From Streptomyces exfoliatus (GTDB taxonomy: Bacteria > Actinomycetota > Actinomycetes > Streptomycetales > Streptomycetaceae): DNA of 64,000 bases. A program made the translations under genes and the position numbers. Shown here one piece after another: positions 27,832-37,048 of the stretch (its first letter is position 1; each line of letters begins with the position of its first letter). Below the pieces are notes generated by a model. The model did no database searches and was not told the origin of the DNA. It saw nothing but the letters and a program-made list of their open reading frames with translations. The stretch spans positions 434,001 to 498,000 of the forward strand of contig NZ_JNZP01000001.1 of NCBI RefSeq assembly GCF_000725545.1, written 5' to 3'.

Positions 27832-27845
27832 CAGGTGCGGGCCCC
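27817..27845 (+). terminator. Very strong hairpin in the helicase leader
   Basis: GGGGCCCGCACC - GTGCA - GGTGCGGGCCCC: 12 perfect GC-rich pairs, starting inside the third tandem repeat and ending 34 bases before the helicase ATG. It could end transcription from upstream or act as an attenuator of the helicase mRNA. There is no T-run. Confidence 0.5.
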
Positions 27846-27879
27846 CGCTGTGCCGCGAGCACCGGCCAGAAAGGCACGC

Positions 27880-29589
27880 ATGACCCGCTCCGAACGCCCT
27901 CACAAGCGCAGCCCCCGCACCGCCCAGGCGAAGTCCACGTCACAGCCGAAGGCCTCCCGCGGAGGGCGCCGTCCCACCGCGCCGCCGCCGCCCAGCGAGT
28001 TCACGCCGCCGGAGACGGTGACGCCCGCGCTGCCCGCGGTGGCCGCCTTCGCCGACCTCGACATGCCCGAGGGCCTGCTGCGGACCCTGGGTGAGCAGGG
28101 CGTCACGGAGCCGTTCCCGATCCAGGCCGCGACCCTGCCGAACTCGCTGGCCGGCCGTGACGTGCTCGGCCGCGGGCGTACCGGATCGGGGAAGACCCTC
28201 GCCTTCGGGCTCGCGATCCTCGCCAGGACCGCGGGCCGCCGCGCCGAGCCCACGGCGCCGCTCGCGCTCGTCCTGGTGCCCACGCGCGAGCTGGCCCAGC
28301 AGGTGACCGACGCCCTCACGCCGTACGCCTCCGCGCTGCGGCTGCGGATCACCACGGTCGTCGGCGGCATGTCGATCAGCCGGCAGTCCTCCGCGCTGCG
28401 GCGCGGCGCCGAGGTCCTCATCGCCACCCCCGGCCGGCTCCACGACCTCATCGAGCGGGGCGACTGCCGCCTCGACCAGGTCGCCGTCACGGTTCTCGAC
28501 GAGGCCGACCAGATGGCCGACATGGGCTTCCTCCCGCAGGTCACGAAGGTGCTGAAGCAGGTCGAGCCGGGCGGGCAGCGGCTGCTGTTCTCGGCCACCC
28601 TCGACAAGAACATCGACAAGCTCGTCAAGATGTTCCTCGACGACCCGGTCGTCCACTCGGTCGACCCGTCGGCCGGCGCGGTCACCACCATGGAGCACCA
28701 CGTCCTGTACGTGGCCGACGAGACCGACAAGAAGGCCGTCACCCTGCGGATCGCGGCCCGCGACGGCCGGACGATCCTCTTCATGGACACCAAGCGGTCC
28801 GTCGACCGGCTGGTCAAGCGGCTCCTCGCCAACGGCGTACGGGCCTCCGGCCTGCACGGCGGACGTTCGCAGCCGCAGCGCAACCGGACCCTGGACCAGT
28901 TCAAGACCGGCCAGGTGACCACGCTCGTCGCGACGAACGTGGCGGCGCGCGGCATCCACGTCGACGACCTCGACATGGTCGTGAACGTCGACCCGCCGAT
29001 CGACCACAAGGACTACCTGCACCGCGGCGGCCGCACCGCCCGCGCCGGCGAGTCCGGCAGCGTCTTCACCCTGGTCCTGCCCGAGCAGAAGCGCGACATG
29101 GGCCGGCTGATGACGAACGCGGGCATCAGCCCCCGTACGGCGCAGATCAAGTCCAGCGACGAGCAGCTGATCGAGCTGACCGGCGCGCGGGAGCCCTCGG
29201 GCGTCCCGGTCGTCATCGAGACCCCGCAGCCGACCCCGCCCCGCAAGGCGACGGGCGCCGCGGGCAGCGGCAGCGGTGGTGGCAGCCGTCGCCGCCGCCG
29301 TCCGGCCCCCGCCGGCGGGACGGCCGGTACGGGCTCCGGCTCCGCTCGCTCCGGAGCCACCGGCACGGCCTCGGGCCGCGCCGCCGGTTCCTCGGGCCGC
29401 GCCGCCGGTTCCACCGGTGGTACCGGGCGTGGCGCGGGCTCCGGCCGGGGCGCCGGTGCGGGCGGCGGGCGCGGAGCCGCGTCCGGTGCCGGTCGCGCCG
29501 GACGTCAGGCGCCGGGCGCCGGGCGCTCGCGGAGCGCGGGCGGCTCGGGCGGCTCGCGCGGCTCCAGGCCGAGGCCGACCGACTCGTAG
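27880..29589 (+). CDS. DEAD-box RNA helicase
   Basis: ATP-dependent RNA helicase of 569 residues. Motifs in order: Q motif (PFPIQAATLP), Walker A (GRTGSGKT), PTRELAQQV, TPGRL, DEAD (VLDEADQMADMGF), SAT (LLFSATLD), ARGIHVDDLDMV and HRGGRTARAG. Residues 1-55 are basic and Pro-rich; the C-terminal ~110 residues are a Gly/Ser/Arg-rich tail with repeats such as GRAAGSSGRAAGSTGG, likely an RNA-binding disordered tail. ATG with AAAGG about 6 bases upstream. The family acts in ribosome assembly or cold-stress mRNA handling; the repeat-rich leader suggests regulation. Confidence 0.95.
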   Translation: MTRSERPHKRSPRTAQAKSTSQPKASRGGRRPTAPPPPSEFTPPETVTPALPAVAAFADLDMPEGLLRTLGEQGVTEPFPIQAATLPNSLAGRDVLGRGRTGSGKTLAFGLAILARTAGRRAEPTAPLALVLVPTRELAQQVTDALTPYASALRLRITTVVGGMSISRQSSALRRGAEVLIATPGRLHDLIERGDCRLDQVAVTVLDEADQMADMGFLPQVTKVLKQVEPGGQRLLFSATLDKNIDKLVKMFLDDPVVHSVDPSAGAVTTMEHHVLYVADETDKKAVTLRIAARDGRTILFMDTKRSVDRLVKRLLANGVRASGLHGGRSQPQRNRTLDQFKTGQVTTLVATNVAARGIHVDDLDMVVNVDPPIDHKDYLHRGGRTARAGESGSVFTLVLPEQKRDMGRLMTNAGISPRTAQIKSSDEQLIELTGAREPSGVPVVIETPQPTPPRKATGAAGSGSGGGSRRRRRPAPAGGTAGTGSGSARSGATGTASGRAAGSSGRAAGSTGGTGRGAGSGRGAGAGGGRGAASGAGRAGRQAPGAGRSRSAGGSGGSRGSRPRPTDS

Positions 29590-29659
29590 CCCCTCGGGAC
29601 CGTACGACGTCCCACGGGGCGGTACGACGGTCCTCGGGGCGGTACGACACGGGAGCAGC

Positions 29660-29699
29660 GCACACCGGGGTCCTCCACGAGGGCCCCGGTGGTGTGTGC
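29660..29699 (+). terminator. Hairpin after the DEAD-box gene
   Basis: GCACACCGGGGTCCTC - CAC - GAGGGCCCCGGTG...GTGTGC, a long stem with one bulge about 70 bases after the stop. Between the stop and the hairpin the motif GGTACGAC recurs twice (29619, 29640 region). Confidence 0.55.
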
Positions 29700-29796
29700 A
29701 GACGGTTCGCACATTCCGTGGGGGCCGGTGAACTTCCGGAAAACTCAAGGGCGTTGGGCTTTCGTGGGCCGATCTACGCGCGTCATCATCTGAGGC

Positions 29797-30228
29797 ATGC
29801 GAATCCCCCCTCGATTCACCTTCGCCGGCGGCGTCGCCACCGCCCTCCTCTCCTCCCTCCTCCTCGGCGCCCCGGCCACCGCCGTCGCGGCCCCCGCGCC
29901 CGGCCCCGCCGCCGTCGTGTCCTCGGCCGCCGTCACCGCGGCCGTCGGGGACATCTGCTACTCCGACCTGCCCAGCCAGGCCCACGACACCCTGCGCCTG
30001 ATCGACGCGGGCGGCCCCTTCCCGTACCGCCAGGACGGCACCGTCTTCCAGAACCGGGAACGGATCCTGCCGGCCCACTCGCTCGGCTACTACCACGAGT
30101 ACACGGTCAAGACCCCGGGCGTCACCACCCGCGGGGCCCGCCGGATCGTGACCGGGGACGCGGCGCGGGAGGACTACTACACGGCCGACCACTACGCGTC
30201 CTTCGACCTCATCGACCACGACTGCTGA
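29797..30228 (+). CDS. Secreted guanyl-specific ribonuclease, RNase Sa type
   Basis: Extracellular RNase of the barnase/RNase Sa (N1/T1) superfamily; 143 residues including a signal peptide (RFTFAGGVATALLSSLLLGAPATAVAA). The mature part is close to RNase Sa: CYSDLPSQAHDTLRLIDAGG, FPYRQDGTVFQNRE, YYHEYTVKTPG with the catalytic Glu, TRGARRIVTGD with the Arg pair, and DYYTADHYASFDLIDHDC with the catalytic His and the C-terminal Cys that pairs with the first one. The fold and specificity (cleavage after G) follow from the family. No barstar-type inhibitor gene is adjacent. Confidence 0.93.
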   Translation: MRIPPRFTFAGGVATALLSSLLLGAPATAVAAPAPGPAAVVSSAAVTAAVGDICYSDLPSQAHDTLRLIDAGGPFPYRQDGTVFQNRERILPAHSLGYYHEYTVKTPGVTTRGARRIVTGDAAREDYYTADHYASFDLIDHDC

Positions 30229-30273
30229 GCCGCTCCGGAACCCTCACCCCGCCGAACGGCACCCGCCGAGCCG

Positions 30274-31800
30274 TCAGACGCGGCGCGGAAACGTCCACTC
30301 CAGGCGGGTCCTGACCCGGGGGTCGCGCACGTGCTCGAGGGCGGCCAGCGCCGTCTCCCGCGCCGCGCCCTCCGGGTCGCCGTCCGCGAGGGCCGACGCC
30401 AGCGCGTCCACGGCCCGCGGGTCCTGCCGGATCGCGAGCCCGCGCGCCGCCTCCGCCGCCGTCTCCGGATCGGTGTCGCCGAGCCGCTCGGCGAGCCCCT
30501 CCCGTACGAGCGGGGTGTCGTCGGGCAGTTCGGCGAGCGCGAGCGTCGCCCAGTCCCGTACCCGCGCGTCACCGTCCCGGCTCAGCGCGAGCAGCACCCC
30601 GAGCGCCTCCATGTGCCCGGCCGGCACGATCCCGGCGAGGGCTCCCGCGACCGCCCGCCGTACCGTCGCGTCGGAATGCCCCGCCACCGCGAGGAGTTCC
30701 GGCACGGCGGCCGGGTCCGCGCACTGCCCGAGCGCCGTCACCACCGAGAGCACCGGCTCCCGCGCCTGCACGGCCGCCCCCGCCGATCCCGCCGGCCCCG
30801 CGGTCTCGCGGGTCTGCACTCCCGCCGCCGCCCACTCCGCCGCGAGCCGCCGCAGCACCGGGACCGCGCTCGGCGCGAAGCCGGGCAGGGCGCCGAGCAC
30901 CCGCGCGCCCAGGGCCCGGCGCAGCGGATCGCGGTACGCGCACCACGCGGCCGCCGCCACGAACGTCTCCTCGTCGGCCCGCCCCGCCAGTTCGGCCACC
31001 GCCGTCGTCCAGTCGTCGAGCTCCGGATCGCCGCAGCGCAGGGCCCGCGCCGCCAGCTCCTCGTGCGAGGTCCGCAGTCCGAGCGCCGCCTCCAGGAGCG
31101 TGGCGATGGCCGCATGGCCGGTCTGGCGGTCGTCACCGCGCCCGGGGGCGCCGTTCTCCCGCAGCAGCTCCACGACGACGGTCACTCCGCCGTCCTCCCT
31201 GACCCGGCGCACCACGGCCTCGTACGTCTCCCCGCCCTCGTTCCCCGCGACGAGCCCCCGCCGCAGCTCGGCCGCCATGTCGGCGCCGATCCACCGCCGG
31301 GCCTCCCGCAGCGCCGCCTCGCGGGCCTGCGCCCCGTGGTCCAGGAGCGCCCGTACGCAGCCGGTGGAGCCGCGCCGCGCGGCGGCCACCAGCGGCAGGA
31401 CCCCGTCGGGCCCGCGCCGGTCGGGGTCGGCCCCGTACTCCAGGAGCACCCGCGCCGTGTCCGCGTGCCCGAGCCGCAGCGCCCACGCCAGGGCCGTGAA
31501 GCCGTACGTCTCCTCCTGGTCCGGGTGCGCGCCCGCCGCGAGCAGCGCCCGCGCCACCCCGGTGTGTCCGCCGACGGCCGCCCCGCACAACGGCAGTTCG
31601 TCACCCTCCTCGCCGCTTCCCCGGCCCGGATCCGCCCCGGCTGCGAGGAGCACCCGTACGATTCCGGCCTCGGCGCCGACGGCCGCCCGGTACAGAGCGG
31701 TCTCCCCGTCCTCCCGGCCCTCGGGGTCGGCCCCGTCCCGCAGGGCTCGTACGGCCCCGTCCTCGTCCCCGTCCCGGATGGCGTCGAACAGCGTGCTCAT
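30274..31800 (-). CDS. Ankyrin-repeat and HEAT-repeat protein
   Basis: 508-residue cytoplasmic repeat protein. Residues about 1-165 are ankyrin repeats (DGETALYRAAVGAEAGIVRV, LLAAGADPGR, TALAWALRLGHADTARVL, LLEYGADPDRR). Residues about 240-500 are helical HEAT-like repeats (AVPELLAVAGHSDATVRRAV, RDGDARVRDWATLALAELPD, ADALASALADGDPEGAARET-type pattern). No catalytic motif is seen; a protein-binding scaffold is the usual role. The ATG at 31800 begins STLFDAIRDGDEDGAVRAL, a normal ankyrin cap. Convergent with the RNase gene, divergent from the GNAT gene. Confidence 0.88.
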   Translation of the reverse strand: MSTLFDAIRDGDEDGAVRALRDGADPEGREDGETALYRAAVGAEAGIVRVLLAAGADPGRGSGEEGDELPLCGAAVGGHTGVARALLAAGAHPDQEETYGFTALAWALRLGHADTARVLLEYGADPDRRGPDGVLPLVAAARRGSTGCVRALLDHGAQAREAALREARRWIGADMAAELRRGLVAGNEGGETYEAVVRRVREDGGVTVVVELLRENGAPGRGDDRQTGHAAIATLLEAALGLRTSHEELAARALRCGDPELDDWTTAVAELAGRADEETFVAAAAWCAYRDPLRRALGARVLGALPGFAPSAVPVLRRLAAEWAAAGVQTRETAGPAGSAGAAVQAREPVLSVVTALGQCADPAAVPELLAVAGHSDATVRRAVAGALAGIVPAGHMEALGVLLALSRDGDARVRDWATLALAELPDDTPLVREGLAERLGDTDPETAAEAARGLAIRQDPRAVDALASALADGDPEGAARETALAALEHVRDPRVRTRLEWTFPRRV

Positions 31801-31916
31801 GCGCCGACCCTGACCCGCCGTCCGGGTCCGGCGCAAATCCGATTCCGGGCCCGCGCGCCGGTCCGACGGGACCGGCGCTCCCCGTCCCCTCGTACGGCCG
31901 TGCCAGAATCGGCCGC

Positions 31917-32378
31917 ATGACGCATGATCACGACGGCGCGGCGCTGAGCGTCGGCCACGGCGACGCCGCACTCGCGAAGCTCCTGGAGGAGGGGCTCGAC
32001 GCGTTCAACTTCGCGGCCACCGGCACCACCGCCGAGGACCAGGGCGAGCTGTCGGTGAAGGCCGTCGACGCGAAGGGCGACCTCATCGGCGGGCTCACCG
32101 GCTGGACCTGGAGCGGCCTGTTCGGCATCGACATGCTGTGGGTCCGCGAGGGCAGCCGGAAGGACGGCTGGGGGAGCAGGCTCCTGCGCGCGGCCGAGGA
32201 CGAGGCCCGGCGCCGCGGCTGCGACCGGGCCACCGTGTCGTCCTTCACCTTCCAGGCACCGGACTTCTACCGGCGGCACGGGTACGTGGAGACCGGACGC
32301 GTCCTGGGGATCCCGGGCGGCGCCGAGGACGTCCACTTCCACAAGAGCCTGACCGGGGACGCCGACGAGACCGCCTAG
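31917..32378 (+). CDS. GNAT-family N-acetyltransferase
   Basis: 153-residue acetyl-CoA-dependent transferase. Acetyl-CoA binding region VREGSRKDGWGSRLLRAAEDEA (R/Q-x-x-G-x-G/A type) around residue 80, followed by TFQAPDFYRRHGYVETGRV, the standard closing strand-helix. The acceptor substrate is unknown. The TAG stop (32376-32378) is part of the CTAG at the left end of the small repeat at 32375-32403. Confidence 0.9.
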   Translation: MTHDHDGAALSVGHGDAALAKLLEEGLDAFNFAATGTTAEDQGELSVKAVDAKGDLIGGLTGWTWSGLFGIDMLWVREGSRKDGWGSRLLRAAEDEARRRGCDRATVSSFTFQAPDFYRRHGYVETGRVLGIPGGAEDVHFHKSLTGDADETA

Positions 32379-32403
32379 GGTCCTTCGTTTGGATCATGCC
32401 TAG
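32375..32403. repeat. Solo end of the CTAG-bounded element between two convergent genes
   Basis: CTAGGGTCCTTCGTTTGGAT plus CATGCCTAG: 29 bases matching one terminal inverted repeat of the element at 25792-25957, again starting and ending with CTAG. Both flanking genes end in it: GNAT uses TAG at 32376-32378, and the minus-strand HExxH gene uses TAG read from 32402-32400. Confidence 0.75.
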
Positions 32404-33284
32404 CCCGCGCACTCCAGGACCGTGCGGCACACCCCGCACCTGGCCCGCAGGGTCCGGCCCGCCGGGATCCTGAGCCGGCCGCGGCAGACCGGGCAGCGGA
32501 ACGAGACGCCGGTCGCCGGGGCCCCGCCGTGGAAGGCGTACGGGGCGCCGTCGTTCGCCCGGCCCCGGCGCCGCTCCCAGGCGTACCGCCGGTGTTCGGC
32601 CCAGCCCGCCCCGGTGAGCGGCGGCAGGGTCCGCTCCCGGTCCGCCCGCGCCCGGCCCCGTGTCCACGCCTCGTACGCGACCGCGCTGGTGAACCACGGT
32701 GACGGGTCCTCGCCGAACACCGCGGCCCGCTTGGCGAGGACGTACCCGAACTCCTCGGGGGTCAGATAGCCCAGCCGCTGGCTCTCCACCCCGTCCTGCC
32801 GGTACGCGTCGAGCAGCAGCCAGCCCGCGCCGAGGTACGCGGTGACGACATCGGTGAGGATCTCGTTCTCGTGGGTGTCGGGGAAGGCGAGCCCGAGCCG
32901 GTGCAGCAGGACGTGGGTGATCTCGTGGGCGAGGGCGGCGCCGATGTCCCTGCGGCGGGTCCGGAAGCGCTCGTTGAGCTCCACGCGGTACTCCGGCCCC
33001 GCGGCGAGTTCGACGGTCGCCGCGTACTCCATCGGCCGGAAGCCCACCACCATGCGCGCCTCGGGCAGCCGCAGGTGCCGGACGAGCGCGCGGGCCACCC
33101 GCTGGGTGCCCGGACGCAGGTCCTCGTCGTCGCCGAGGGCCACGTCGGCGGCGGGGACGCTCGCCGGGTAGCGGTGCACGCCGTCGGGGGAGAGGCGCCG
33201 GTAGAGCGCCGTGAGCGAGGCCTCCACCGTGGCGAGGTGCGGGAAGCCGTGGGCGACGCGGTCGCCCTCCTGGCGGTTCGTCAT
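32400..33284 (-). CDS. HExxH metallopeptidase-like protein with C-terminal zinc ribbon
   Basis: 294-residue protein I cannot assign to a named family. It has a gluzincin/metzincin-type helix ALAHEITHVLLHRLGL (HExxH, residues about 118-122), with DTHENEILTDVV about 12 residues later offering the third ligand, which suggests a small zinc peptidase like SprT or M48-type proteins. The C-terminus has FRCPVCRGRLRI and RARCGVCRTVLEC, two CxxC pairs forming a zinc ribbon. No signal peptide or membrane segment is visible. The ATG at 33284 begins TNRQEGDRVAHGFPH. Possible cytoplasmic DNA- or RNA-linked protease; function is inference. Confidence 0.75.
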   Translation of the reverse strand: MTNRQEGDRVAHGFPHLATVEASLTALYRRLSPDGVHRYPASVPAADVALGDDEDLRPGTQRVARALVRHLRLPEARMVVGFRPMEYAATVELAAGPEYRVELNERFRTRRRDIGAALAHEITHVLLHRLGLAFPDTHENEILTDVVTAYLGAGWLLLDAYRQDGVESQRLGYLTPEEFGYVLAKRAAVFGEDPSPWFTSAVAYEAWTRGRARADRERTLPPLTGAGWAEHRRYAWERRRGRANDGAPYAFHGGAPATGVSFRCPVCRGRLRIPAGRTLRARCGVCRTVLECAG

Positions 33285-33391
33285 GCCTCACCCCCTTGCC
33301 CGTCCACTGTACGGTTCCGCGCCGCGATCTGGCCGAAAAGGCTTTCTTGTGGGGGGAGTTGGGCGCTGTCCATAATCCGGACATGACTTGA

Positions 33392-34231
<840 letters not shown>

Positions 34232-34246
34232 CCGCACCACCTGAAC

Positions 34247-34281
34247 GGGTGCCCCGGAGCGGTCTCCGCTCCGGGGCACCC
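34247..34281. terminator. Strong bidirectional terminator between sprT and the beta-galactosidase gene
   Basis: GGGTGCCCCGGAGCGG - TCT - CCGCTCCGGGGCACCC, 16 perfect pairs, then TTCGTT. It lies between two convergent genes and can serve both. Confidence 0.88.
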
Positions 34282-34303
34282 TTCGTTCCCGCGAAGACCT
34301 CCC

Positions 34304-36070
34304 TCAGTGGGCGTCCGGGAGGACGCCGAACTCGACGCCCGGCACGCCGTCCCCCTCCAGTTCGAGGACCCACACCTCGTTCACGCCCTCCCGCAGCACG
34401 GGACCCGGTACGAACAGCGACTCCTGCGGACCCGCCGACGACCAGTACCGGCCCAGACAGAAGCCGTTCACCCACACGAAGCCCCGCGTCGCACCCGGCA
34501 GCCGCAGTACCGCGTCCCCCGCGCCCGCCACCCCGACCGTGCCCCGGTAGAGACCCCGGCCCGCCCCCTCCGGAACCTCCCGGAAGGCCAGCGCGCCGAC
34601 CCCGGCCGCCGTGAACGCGTCCAGCCGCAGCCCCCTGGCCCGTACCCCGTGCAGATACTGCCGCTCGTGCCGCACCCCGCCCGTGATCCCCTTCGACTCA
34701 CCGAGCCGGGGCCCGTAGTTGACCCGGCCCAGCGACTCCACCCACAGATCCACCACCGCCGACCCCGCCACCGGCTCGGCGAGCACCGACTCCTCCGCGT
34801 CCAGCACCCCCGCCGGCACCCCGTCGACGTACACCACCGCCCGGTCCCGCAACCCCGTCACCGACAACGGGTACGGCTGCCGCGGCCCCGGCACCGTCAG
34901 CCGGTAACGGACCAGACCCCGGTCCACCCCCAGCTCCTCGAAGGTCGGCGGGACGGGCGACACCGTCTCCACACCGCCGAGCACCCCCAGAACCCCGTCC
35001 AGCGACACCCAGCCGTCGAGCGCACCGGAAACCGGCGCCGCCAGCCGGGCCGGCGGCTCCGGCGGCTCCGGCAGCGGCCCCTCCGCATACCGCGCGAGGA
35101 CCTCACGGAAACGCCAGAACTTCTCCGTCGGCCGCCCCGCCTCGTCGACCGGCGCGTCGTAGTCGTACGAGGTCACCGTCGCCCGCAACGGCCCGTCGTG
35201 CAGCTCACCCGACCGGTTCGCGCCCGCCCAGCCCGCGAAGTTCGTCCCCCCGTGCGCCATGTACACATTGACCGACGCCCCGCACTCCAGGATCTCCCGC
35301 AGCGCCCCCGCCGCGTCCTCCGCGTCCCGCACCGCGTGCTCCGTGCCCCAGTGGTCGAACCAGCCGCACCAGAACTCCATGCACATCAGCGGCCCCTTCG
35401 GCTGATGCCGCCGCAGCGTCGCGAACCCCTCCCGCGCGCCCGAGCCGAAGTTCGCCGTCGCCAGCACCCCCGGCACCGAACCACCCGTCAACATGTGGTC
35501 CTCCGGCCCGTCCGAGGTGAACAGCGGCACGCTCACCCCACAGCCCCGCAACAGCTCCGCCAGCCACTCCAGATACGTCAGATCGCTGCCGTAACTCCCG
35601 TACTCGTTCTCCACCTGCACCAGGACCACCGGCCCGCCCCGGTCGACCTGCCGCTCCACCACCTGCGGCAGCAGCCGCCGGAACCACGCCTCCACCGGCC
35701 CCAGGAAATCCGGATCCAGCGTCCGCACCCGCCGCCCCAGCGGCCCCGTCAGCCAGTGCGGCAGGCCGCCGTTCTCCCACTCGGCGCAGATGTACGGCCC
35801 CGGACGCACGATCGCCCGCATCCCCGCCGCCGCCACCGCGTCCAGGAACCGGCCGAGCGCCCCCACATCCGCGTACCGCCCCCGCTCCGGCTCATGCAGA
35901 TTCCACGGAACGTACGTCTCCACACAGTCGAGGCCCATCGCGCGCAGCATCCCGAGCCGGTGCTCCCACAGCTCCTCGTGCACCCGGAAGTAGTGCAGCG
36001 CCCCCGAAAGGAGGCGCACCGGCCGCCCGTCGAGCAGAAAGTCCTCGTCACCCACAGCGAACGTGCTCAT
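34304..36070 (-). CDS. Glycoside hydrolase family 35 beta-galactosidase
   Basis: Retaining beta-galactosidase of 588 residues; no signal peptide, so probably cytoplasmic. N-terminal TIM barrel: FLLDGRPVRLLSGALHYFRV, GLDCVETYVPWNLHEP, IVRPGPYICAEWENGGLP, the acid/base Glu in VQVENEYGSYG and the nucleophile Glu in MCMEFWCGWFDHWG. C-terminal beta-sandwich domains carry RGFVWVNGFCLGRYW. Divergent from an AraC-type regulator, which probably controls it in response to a galactoside. Stop 22 bases from the shared terminator. Confidence 0.95.
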   Translation of the reverse strand: MSTFAVGDEDFLLDGRPVRLLSGALHYFRVHEELWEHRLGMLRAMGLDCVETYVPWNLHEPERGRYADVGALGRFLDAVAAAGMRAIVRPGPYICAEWENGGLPHWLTGPLGRRVRTLDPDFLGPVEAWFRRLLPQVVERQVDRGGPVVLVQVENEYGSYGSDLTYLEWLAELLRGCGVSVPLFTSDGPEDHMLTGGSVPGVLATANFGSGAREGFATLRRHQPKGPLMCMEFWCGWFDHWGTEHAVRDAEDAAGALREILECGASVNVYMAHGGTNFAGWAGANRSGELHDGPLRATVTSYDYDAPVDEAGRPTEKFWRFREVLARYAEGPLPEPPEPPARLAAPVSGALDGWVSLDGVLGVLGGVETVSPVPPTFEELGVDRGLVRYRLTVPGPRQPYPLSVTGLRDRAVVYVDGVPAGVLDAEESVLAEPVAGSAVVDLWVESLGRVNYGPRLGESKGITGGVRHERQYLHGVRARGLRLDAFTAAGVGALAFREVPEGAGRGLYRGTVGVAGAGDAVLRLPGATRGFVWVNGFCLGRYWSSAGPQESLFVPGPVLREGVNEVWVLELEGDGVPGVEFGVLPDAH

Positions 36071-36149
36071 GACCTCACCCTCACCCCCTGGCGGCGAACC
36101 GGTCCATGGACAAAGATCGTCGCAGTTTGGACGTTACGGAGGCCCGGCG

Positions 36150-37037
36150 ATGTACCACACCTGGATGCGCTACTTCACGCCCAGCCCCGTCCACCACCGC
36201 CTCGGCCTCGTCTGCCTCGGCGTCGGGCTCCAGCACGGCACCCTGCCCACCGTCGGCCCCCGCACCCTCGACCACCACGTCGCCGTCGTCGTCTCCGCCG
36301 GCAGCGGCTGGCACCGGGGCGCCGACGGCCGCCGCACCACCGTCACCGCGCCCGCCCTGCTCTGGCTGACCCCCGGCACCCCCCACCACTACGGCGCCGA
36401 CCCCGGCACCGGCTGGGACGAGGCCTTCGTCGACTTCACAGGACCCGCCACCACCACCTACACCGAACTCGGCTACATCGAACCCGACCGGCCCGTCGTC
36501 CCCCTCTCCGACGCCGCCCCCGCCCGCGACGCCATCAGCCGCATCGCGCGCGCCGCCCGCCCCGGCAACCCCCTCCTCGAAGTCGAGACCGGCGCCGCCG
36601 TCCACGAACTCCTCGTCGCCCTGCGCCGCGCCCGCGCCGACACCAACGCCGACGGCGACCCCGTCCTCGCCGCCCTCGCCCGCGACGCCTTCCAGCCCCT
36701 CTCCGTCGCCGAACACGCCGCCCGCCACGGCATGACCGCCGCCGAACTGCGCACCGCCGTCCGCCGCGCCGCCGGCTGCAGCCCCAAGGACTACCTGCTC
36801 ACCGTCCGCCTCGGCCGCGCCAAGGAACTCCTCGCCGCCACCGAACTCCCCGTCGCCGCCGTCGCCCGCCGCGTCGGCTACGACGACCCCGCCTACTTCT
36901 CCCGGCTCTTCACCCGACGGGTCGGCACCGCCCCCATCCGCTTCCGCGAACAGCAGGGACGCTCCGTCCACGGCGGCTGGAGCAACCGCGTTCCGGATCC
37001 CGAACACCCGCCGACGATCCTCCCCCGATCCGTCTAA
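36150..37037 (+). CDS. AraC-family transcriptional regulator
   Basis: 295 residues. N-terminal cupin-like sugar-sensing domain (residues about 20-110: HHVAVVVSAGSGWHRGADG, LLWLTPGTPHHYGADPG), C-terminal double helix-turn-helix (SVAEHAARHGMTAAELRTAV, LRRAAGCSPKDYLLTVRL-like segment, ELPVAAVARRVGYDDPAYFSRLF). The ATG at 36150 has GGAGG 8 bases upstream. Divergent from the GH35 gene with about 80 bases between starts, so it is the likely regulator of that gene. The tail of ~40 residues is unstructured. Confidence 0.92.
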   Translation: MYHTWMRYFTPSPVHHRLGLVCLGVGLQHGTLPTVGPRTLDHHVAVVVSAGSGWHRGADGRRTTVTAPALLWLTPGTPHHYGADPGTGWDEAFVDFTGPATTTYTELGYIEPDRPVVPLSDAAPARDAISRIARAARPGNPLLEVETGAAVHELLVALRRARADTNADGDPVLAALARDAFQPLSVAEHAARHGMTAAELRTAVRRAAGCSPKDYLLTVRLGRAKELLAATELPVAAVARRVGYDDPAYFSRLFTRRVGTAPIRFREQQGRSVHGGWSNRVPDPEHPPTILPRSV

Positions 37038-37048
37038 GCTCGCAGATC

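Noticed and set aside
33330..33339. AdpA operator ahead of sprT (TGGCCGAAAA)
   Set aside because: It misses two positions of the TGGCSNGWWY consensus, so it is not listed as a site although sprT in S. griseus is AdpA-dependent.
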